Positions 59,033 through 64,000 of a stretch of 64,000 bases of DNA are shown one piece after another. Where the stretch lies: contig NZ_JBGCCK010000010.1 in NCBI RefSeq assembly GCF_041262525.1, positions 191,049 through 255,048 of the forward strand, in the 5' to 3' direction. Positions within the stretch are counted from its first letter, which is position 1, and every line of letters starts with the position of its first letter. The notes beneath the pieces are model-generated. The model ran no database searches. It was not told where the DNA came from and worked only from the letters and a program-made list of their open reading frames with translations. Made by a program: the position numbers and the translations under genes. The DNA is from Streptacidiphilus sp041262525. GTDB taxonomy: Bacteria; Actinomycetota; Actinomycetes; Streptomycetales; Streptomycetaceae.

Positions 59033-59917
59033 TCAGGCCTCCGCGAGCGGACCGTAGGCGTCAGGGCGCCGGTCCCGGTAGAAGGCCCACTGGTTGCGCA
59101 CCGTTTCGATCAGACCGAGATCGAGGTCGCGGACGACGAGCTCCTCCTCCTTGTCGGAGGCGACCTCGCCGACGAACTGGCCGCGCGGGTCGACGAAGTA
59201 GCTGGTGCCGTAGAAGTCGTTGTCGCCGTACTCCTCGACGCCGACGCGGTTGATGGCGGCGACGAAGTACTCGTTGGCGACGGCGGCGGCGGGCTGCTCC
59301 AGCTGCCATAGGTAGGCGGAGAGACCGCGGCTGGTGGCGGAGGGGTTGTAGACGATCTCGGCCCCGGCCAGCCCGAGCGCGCGCCAGCCCTCGGGGAAGT
59401 GGCGGTCGTAGCAGATGTAGACGCCGACCTTGCCGACGGCGGTGTCGAAGACGGGCCAGCCGAGGTTGCCGGGCTTGAAGTAGTACTTCTCCCAGAAGCC
59501 CTTGACCTGCGGAATGTGGTGCTTGCGGTACTTGCCGAGGTAGCTGCCGTCGGCGTCGATGACGGCGGCGGTGTTGTAGTAGACCCCGGGCTGCTCGACC
59601 TCGTAGACGGGCACGACCATGACCATGTTCAGCTCGCGCGCGAGCTCACGCATGCGACTCACCGTCGGCCCGTCCGGCACCGGCTCGGCCCAGCGGTAGT
59701 GCTCGGGCTCCTGGACCTGGCAGAAGTAGGGGGCGTTGAACACCTCCTGAAACCCGATCACCTGCGCGCCCTGGGCGGCGGCCTCACGCGCGTAGCGCTC
59801 GTGGAGATCCACCATGGAGGCAGTGTCCCCGGTCCACCGGGTCTGCACGAGCGCTGCGCGCACGCTGCGGGACGGGGCGGAGGAGGTGGAGCTGGAACTG
59901 CTGACGGAATCCGACAT
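59033..59917 (-). CDS. nitrilase-superfamily beta-ureidopropionase
   Basis: 294 residues. The Glu-Lys-Cys triad is in GFQEVFNAPYF, GKYRKHHIPQ and YICYDRHFPEGW. The sequence around the triad fits N-carbamoyl-beta-alanine amidohydrolases. A Ser-rich N-terminus of ~18 residues precedes the domain. First gene of the operon; a 16-bp palindrome lies 25 bases before its start. Confidence 0.92.
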   Translation of the reverse strand: MSDSVSSSSSTSSAPSRSVRAALVQTRWTGDTASMVDLHERYAREAAAQGAQVIGFQEVFNAPYFCQVQEPEHYRWAEPVPDGPTVSRMRELARELNMVMVVPVYEVEQPGVYYNTAAVIDADGSYLGKYRKHHIPQVKGFWEKYYFKPGNLGWPVFDTAVGKVGVYICYDRHFPEGWRALGLAGAEIVYNPSATSRGLSAYLWQLEQPAAAVANEYFVAAINRVGVEEYGDNDFYGTSYFVDPRGQFVGEVASDKEEELVVRDLDLGLIETVRNQWAFYRDRRPDAYGPLAEA

Positions 59918-59941
59918 GACGGGGCCTCGCCTTCAGCGTCG

Positions 59942-59957
59942 TTCTACGTGCGTAGAA
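59942..59957. promoter_or_regulatory. operator palindrome TTCTACG-TG-CGTAGAA
   Basis: Perfect 7-bp arms with a 2-base centre, 25 bases before the first gene of the pyrimidine operon. The TetR gene at 60156 is on the same strand just upstream and is the natural candidate to bind it. Confidence 0.7.
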
Positions 59958-60155
59958 TCATGGTCTTGCTCGACCTTGCTGGCAATATGTCGGGCGTAAC
60001 GTGCGAAAGACGATCGTGTATCCCGCGCCGCACGGAAATCCCCCTTTCGGGTGAGCCCAGCGGCCCGGAGCAGCAGGGAACCCCGACAGGGCCCGGTCCG
60101 GCCCTGATGCCGGACGCCGGTCCGCCGCACCGAGCCGCCGCTGCCTTGAGCGGCC

Positions 60156-60779
60156 CTAGCCCTCGCCCCAGAACGAGGCGACCAGGCCGCGGATCGTCGC
60201 ACGGAAGAGGCGTTCGATGTCCGGCGCGGCGGCGAAGGCCACCACCAGGTCCGGGTCCTGTTCGGCCGTCTCCGTGTCCCAGAGGTCCGGCTCGCCCGGA
60301 CGCTGGACCGGAGCGCGTTCGCGGTTGCGTTCGACCAGCACGAAACCGACCACCTGGAACTGCAGCGCGCGGACCGCCTCCGCCGCCGCCGCGCCGCGCA
60401 GGCCCGCCGCGTGGGCCTCGTGGGCGAGGGCGCGCTGGGCGGGGAGCATCATCAGCTCGGTGAGACCGCGCTCGTGGACCAGTGCGATCAGATGCGGACG
60501 GGCCCGGAGCTTGGCGCGCAGGGAGAGCGCGACCGATTCGGCGCGGGCGGCGGGCGAGTCGCCCTCGGCGTGGATCTCGCCCATGTCCTTGACGGTGCGG
60601 GCGACCAGTTCGTCCAGCAGCGTTTCGCGGTTGCCCACGTGCCAGTAGATCGCGGTGACCGCGCAGCCGAGCTCCGCCGCGAGTCGACGCATCGTCAACG
60701 CGGCCGGGCCCTGCGCGCGGACGAGCTCGGCGGCGGCGTCGAGGACCGCGTCCCTGCTGAGCTGAGCCTTCACCGCCAT
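60156..60779 (-). CDS. TetR-family regulator, probable regulator of the pyrimidine operon
   Basis: 207 residues with a TetR helix-turn-helix at ~10-55 (AAAELVRAQGPAALTMRRLAAELGCA, then AIYWHVGNRETLLDEL). The C-terminal domain resembles TetR_C regulators of catabolic genes. It is separated by 238 bases from the operon start at 59917, a region holding the palindrome at 59942. Confidence 0.87.
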   Translation of the reverse strand: MAVKAQLSRDAVLDAAAELVRAQGPAALTMRRLAAELGCAVTAIYWHVGNRETLLDELVARTVKDMGEIHAEGDSPAARAESVALSLRAKLRARPHLIALVHERGLTELMMLPAQRALAHEAHAAGLRGAAAAEAVRALQFQVVGFVLVERNRERAPVQRPGEPDLWDTETAEQDPDLVVAFAAAPDIERLFRATIRGLVASFWGEG

Positions 60780-60804
60780 ACGCGCCCTCCCGGCCGACCG
60801 GCAG

Positions 60805-61293
60805 TCAATTCTGCTCCCCCTCCAACGCGAGCACCGACGCGCGCCCGGCCTCGGCGACCCGGCCGAGGAAGCCGGCGATCACCCGCAGCTGCTCCTCGTC
60901 GTAGTCGGAGCAGATCTCCTGCACCGCGCCGTTCATGCCCGCGAACTGCGCGAATACCTCCCCGCCCCGCTCCGGCACGGCCCGGACCCGGACCGCGCGT
61001 CGGTCGTCGGGGTCACGTTCGCGCACGATCCAGCCCGCCCCCTCGAGCCGGTCGAGGATCCCGGTGACCGTGGCCGGATGCAAGCCCCCCGCTTTCGCGA
61101 GGGCGCCCGGCCCGAGCGGACCGAGGCGGGTGATCAGGTCGAGGCAGTCCATGTCGACGTCACGCAGCTTGAGCCTGCCGCTGACGCGGCGGTTCAGCTG
61201 GGCGAGCTGGATTCCGAGCTCGCGCAGCGCGTCCCTGACGTCCTGGCGGGCCCGCCCTCGATCCCGACCGCTCCGAGATGATTTGGAATCCAT
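60805..61293 (-). CDS. MarR-family regulator
   Basis: 162 residues from ATG 61293. The winged helix is LGPGALAKAGGLHPATVTGILDRLEGAGWIVRERDPDDRRAVRVRAV, with the typical Asp-Arg-Arg wing. GGAG precedes the start. It is divergent from the NAD(P)-binding reductase gene, 72 bases away, and is its likely regulator. The shared region has an AT-rich CATATGATATCG stretch that may hold promoter elements. Confidence 0.9.
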   Translation of the reverse strand: MDSKSSRSGRDRGRARQDVRDALRELGIQLAQLNRRVSGRLKLRDVDMDCLDLITRLGPLGPGALAKAGGLHPATVTGILDRLEGAGWIVRERDPDDRRAVRVRAVPERGGEVFAQFAGMNGAVQEICSDYDEEQLRVIAGFLGRVAEAGRASVLALEGEQN

Positions 61294-61365
61294 ATGATAT
61301 CGTCTCCATAGAGTACGGCGTACAGAGGAAACCCTAGCCCCTGCGCCTGAACCAGGAGAGCACCC

Positions 61366-62037
61366 ATGAAGCTCACCATCGTCGCCGCGACCGGCGGCAT
61401 CGGCCGCCAGCTCCTCGCCCAGTCCCTCGCCGCCGGCCACGAGGTCACCGCCGTGGTCCGGAACCCCGCCAAGCTCGACGCCGACGTCCCCGCCATCGCG
61501 GTCGACCTCTCCTCCCCCGATGCCTACGCCGACGCGCTGCGCGGCGCCGTGACCGGCGCGGACGCGGTCCTCTCGGGCCTGGGAGCGCGCACGAAGGCCG
61601 ACCACGGCGTGGCGACGCGCGGCACCCGTGCGCTGGTCGACGCCATGCAGGCGACGGGCACGCGCCGCCTCGTCGTCGTGAGCGCGGCGCCCATCGGGAC
61701 GTTCCCCTCCCCTGCCCGTCCGAACCCGCCGCGGCACGACCCGGGCGACGGCTTCGTCATGCGCCATGTCCTCAACCCCCTGGTCAAAGCCGCGCTGCGC
61801 GGCCACTACGCGGACCTGGCCGCGATGGAGGACGAGGTCCGCGCCAGCGGCCTGGACTGGACGCTCGTCCGGCCACCGCAGCTGACGGACAAGCCGCTCA
61901 CCGGTACCTACCGCACGGCGCTCGGGCGCAACCTCAAGGGCGGCACCAAGATCTCCCGTGCGGACTGCGCCCAGCTGATGCTGCGCACGCTGTCCATGCC
62001 GGAGTCGGAGCGGGCCGTGGTCGGCGTGGCCTACTGA
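61366..62037 (+). CDS. NAD(P)-binding (atypical SDR/NmrA-like) oxidoreductase
   Basis: 223 residues with the N-terminal nucleotide motif IVAATGGIGRQLLAQ and LDWTLVRPPQLTD near the C-terminus, the pattern of atypical short-chain reductases. No Tyr-x3-Lys pair typical of classical SDR is present. Its divergent MarR gene is likely its regulator; such reductases often act on quinones or flavins. Confidence 0.88.
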   Translation: MKLTIVAATGGIGRQLLAQSLAAGHEVTAVVRNPAKLDADVPAIAVDLSSPDAYADALRGAVTGADAVLSGLGARTKADHGVATRGTRALVDAMQATGTRRLVVVSAAPIGTFPSPARPNPPRHDPGDGFVMRHVLNPLVKAALRGHYADLAAMEDEVRASGLDWTLVRPPQLTDKPLTGTYRTALGRNLKGGTKISRADCAQLMLRTLSMPESERAVVGVAY

Positions 62038-62271
62038 CGCCTACTGCTCGGCCGGGCCGTCAGTTCCGGCCCGGACAACGGCATCCGCCTCGATCACGCC
62101 GAGCAGCCTGCGCGACGCCGGATGCCGGCGACCCTGACGACCCGCCCACCGCGGTGGCCCCGGTTGCCGTCACCCGATCGAGACTCCCGTTCGACCGGCA
62201 CCCCTCACGATGGGAACCCCAAGCCGACGGAACCCACCGTCTGAGCCTCATGCGGCCAGTACAGTTGGCCG

Positions 62272-62727
62272 GTGATCACACATCCCACACTCCAGCTGAC
62301 CATCGACTGCGCCGAGCCGGAGCGGATCGCGGCGTTCTGGGCCGCCGCACTGGGGTACGAAGTCGAGCCGCCGCCCGCATCGTTCGCCACCTGGCGCGCG
62401 TACTGGCTGGACCAGGGTGTGCCGGAGGAGGAGCTCGGTACCGGCGACTGCAGTGACTCCGTGATCGATCCGCGAGGCGTCGGGCCACGGAGCTGGTTCC
62501 AGCAGGTGCCCGAGTCGAAGGCCGTCAAAAACCGGCTGCACCTCGATCTTGGCGTGAGCGGAGGGCGGAGCGTCTCCTTTGCCACGCGCAAGGAGCGAGT
62601 GCTCGCCGAGATGACGCGTCTGGAGAGCCTGGGCGCGTCCAGGCAGCGCATCCAGGACTCGGAGAACTCGGGCTCCTTCTCCGTCGTGATGCAGGACCCG
62701 GAACGCAACGAGTTCTGCGTTCATTGA
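62272..62727 (+). CDS. VOC-family (glyoxalase-like) protein
   Basis: 151 residues starting LTIDCAEPERIAAFWAAALG, with NRLHLDLGVSGG and VVMQDPERNEFCVH, the beta-alpha-beta-beta-beta pattern of vicinal oxygen chelate proteins. Actinobacterial relatives are small and of unknown substrate. The metal residues (His of HLDL, Glu of NEFC) appear conserved. Confidence 0.87.
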   Translation: MITHPTLQLTIDCAEPERIAAFWAAALGYEVEPPPASFATWRAYWLDQGVPEEELGTGDCSDSVIDPRGVGPRSWFQQVPESKAVKNRLHLDLGVSGGRSVSFATRKERVLAEMTRLESLGASRQRIQDSENSGSFSVVMQDPERNEFCVH

Positions 62728-62860
62728 TCGCCCCCAATCGCCCAGGCGCGGCCATCCGGCGCGGCCACCCTCGGCCGCTGTCTGCGCTGCGCGGCCAGGG
62801 ACGCGGGACTCGACCACGTGACCCTGCGCTGGGGCGATGCCCGGAGACGCCGGATTACAC

Positions 62861-62876
62861 TGGACCGCGCAGTCCA
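62861..62876. promoter_or_regulatory. possible TetR operator TGGAC-N6-GTCCA
   Basis: Perfect 5-bp arms in the leader of the TetR gene, 18 bases before its start; GAGGAGG follows. It may mediate autoregulation. Confidence 0.5.
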
Positions 62877-62893
62877 TTGTGAGGAGGCGGGTC

Positions 62894-63502
62894 ATGGGCG
62901 GGAAGCTGACGGCGAAGGGGAAGGCGACACGTAGCCGGATCATCGAAGGGGCTGCGGCGGTGCTGAGGGAGAAGGGCGTCAGTTCGACGACGCTGGACGA
63001 CATCATGGCGCGGACCAGCACCAGCAAGAGCCAGCTGTTCCACTACTTCCCGGCCGGCAAGGACGAACTACTGGTCGCGGTCGCCCAGTTCGAGGCGGAT
63101 CAAGTCCTGGAGGACCAGCAGCCGTACCTGGGCTGCCTGGACTCCTGGGAAGCCTGGGAGCAGTGGCAGGATGTGGTGATCAAGCGTTACGAGGCCCAGG
63201 GGGACGAGTGCCCGCTCGGATCGCTGTTTCTTCAGATCGGGCGCTCGACCCCCGGGGCACGGGCGATCGTGATCGAGTTGATGCGCCGCTGGCAGGAGAG
63301 CTTGGCGGTGGGCATCCGGTCGCTACAGGCCGCCGGCCAGCTTCCCGCGGCACTCGACGTCGACACCAGGGCTGCCGCACTGCTGGCCGCGATTCAAGGG
63401 GGCGTGTCGATCCTGCTGTCGACAGGTCAGTCCACCCACCTGCGCGCCGCCCTGAGCCAAGGGATCACGGACCTGCGCCACGCGGGCAGCGCAGTGCCGT
63501 GA
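62894..63502 (+). CDS. TetR-family regulator
   Basis: 202 residues. The helix-turn-helix spans ~12-58 (AAAVLREKGVSSTTLDDIMARTSTS, then QLFHYFPAGKDELL). ATG 62894 is chosen for GAGGAGG 8 bases upstream. The C-terminal ligand domain ends DLRHAGSAVP. The convergent SDR gene may be a target; no divergent gene is adjacent. Confidence 0.88.
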   Translation: MGGKLTAKGKATRSRIIEGAAAVLREKGVSSTTLDDIMARTSTSKSQLFHYFPAGKDELLVAVAQFEADQVLEDQQPYLGCLDSWEAWEQWQDVVIKRYEAQGDECPLGSLFLQIGRSTPGARAIVIELMRRWQESLAVGIRSLQAAGQLPAALDVDTRAAALLAAIQGGVSILLSTGQSTHLRAALSQGITDLRHAGSAVP

Positions 63503-63554
63503 CCTGGCGCCAGAACGCTTCACACATCAGCCTCGCTCAGGGCGATTCCCCGAA

Positions 63555-64000
63555 TCAGCCGGCGATGACGGCAACGGTGGTGCGGCCGCCGTCGACGTCG
63601 AGCACGATGCCGTGCACGAAGGCGGACTCGTCAGCGGCCAGGTACACGGCGGCGTGCGCGATGGCGTCCGGGGTGCCCATCCGGCCTGCAGGGGTGCCCT
63701 TCATCATGGCCTCGCCGGGATGAATCTGGCCAGGGACGGGCGTCAACACCACTCCAGGCGAGATCGCGTTCACCCGGACGCCCTGCGGCCCGAACTCCGC
63801 GGCCCAGGCCCGGGTCAGGGTCTCGATGGCTCCCTTGGTGGAGCTGTAGAGGGCGCCGATCGGAATGCCGAGGCGCGCGATCCAGGAGCCCAGGTTGATG
63901 ATCGTTCCGCTGCCGGCCTCCGCCATGGCGGGTGCGACGGCTGCGGTGAGGAAGAACGGGGCTTTCACGTTGACCGCGTAAACCTGGTCGAAGGTCGTCT
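63555..64000 (-). CDS. short-chain dehydrogenase/reductase, 5' end beyond the window
   Basis: At least 148 residues are visible, continuing past the right edge (TTFDQVYAVNVKAPFFLTAAV is readable upstream of the first ATG). The catalytic Tyr-x3-Lys is in GALYSSTKGAIETL, with the Ser in INLGSWIAR. The C-terminal NAISPGVVLTPV and VLDVDGGRTTV are classical SDR. Rossmann motif and start are outside the window. Confidence 0.88.
   Translation of the reverse strand, partial: TTFDQVYAVNVKAPFFLTAAVAPAMAEAGSGTIINLGSWIARLGIPIGALYSSTKGAIETLTRAWAAEFGPQGVRVNAISPGVVLTPVPGQIHPGEAMMKGTPAGRMGTPDAIAHAAVYLAADESAFVHGIVLDVDGGRTTVAVIAG

Noticed and set aside
1..64000. CRISPR arrays, tRNA and rRNA genes
   Set aside because: No regularly spaced repeats and no tRNA cloverleaf or rRNA signature were recognised by eye; a covariance search would be needed to exclude tRNAs completely.

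Overview
This window is high-GC DNA with strong codon-position GC bias, many GTG and some TTG starts, and 4-base start/stop overlaps. Gene content points to an actinobacterium, most likely a streptomycete relative: ECF sigma factor plus STAS protein, TetR/MarR/ArsR regulators, secreted S53 peptidases, F420-type LLM oxidoreductase, DUF427, DUF2218 and ScyD/ScyE proteins. No rRNA, tRNA, ribosomal protein or core replication gene is present. Several insertion elements, transposase remnants and broken genes mark it as an accessory region, but the replicon (chromosome arm or plasmid) cannot be told from the sequence.

Layout. 1-6 kb: small membrane protein, SigG-like ECF sigma factor with antisense-overlapping STAS gene, tandem RibD/DHFR-like proteins, a CDP-alcohol phosphatidyltransferase and small stress-type proteins. 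6.1-11.8 kb: MauE-like membrane protein, a Tes/COG1964-like radical SAM enzyme, a methyltransferase, a membrane protein and a Crp/Fnr regulator, split by an IS200/IS605-type TnpB element. 13-18.2 kb: a sulfur/arsenic-type island with two divergent operons (ArsR-rhodanese, metallo-beta-lactamase-rhodanese, MFS; and ArsM-like methyltransferase, broken AhpD-like gene, small protein) around two identical TCAAGA-N4-TCTTGA dyads. 18.2-28.4 kb: transposase remnant, multicopper oxidase, cysteine-synthase-like enzyme with exporter, and a TetR-controlled ABC transporter. 28.5-36 kb: secreted proteins and two paralogous S53 peptidases in inverted orientation around a degenerate serine recombinase.

36.3-46.8 kb is the most coherent block. 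A BlaI-type repressor and M56 membrane protease sit among envelope genes: MGDG-synthase-like glycosyltransferase, polysaccharide deacetylase, DMT and MFS transporters, DedA, PAP2 phosphatase and several tiny membrane proteins. The dyad CTACA-N3-TGTAG occurs four times, each time in front of one of these transcription units, with a conserved TAGT(A) extension pointing towards the gene. I read it as a local BlaI regulon for envelope lipids; no beta-lactamase is present. A stand-alone serine recombinase in the block has Gly in place of the catalytic Ser.

48.7-51.3 kb: a pyridoxamine-phosphate-oxidase-like gene is cut by an IS630-family element that has near-perfect 30-bp ends, a TA duplication inside CTAG and two passenger genes; removing it restores the frame exactly. 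53-55 kb holds a broken ScoMcrA-like SBD-HNH endonuclease and an IS110 fragment. 55.1-60.8 kb is a reductive pyrimidine (or related ureide) degradation operon (beta-ureidopropionase, class III aminotransferase, dihydropyrimidinase, F420-type LLM oxidoreductase) with an upstream TetR gene and a perfect 16-bp palindrome at its promoter. The right edge holds MarR/reductase, VOC, TetR and a truncated SDR gene. All functions are assigned by motif and family recognition without database search.
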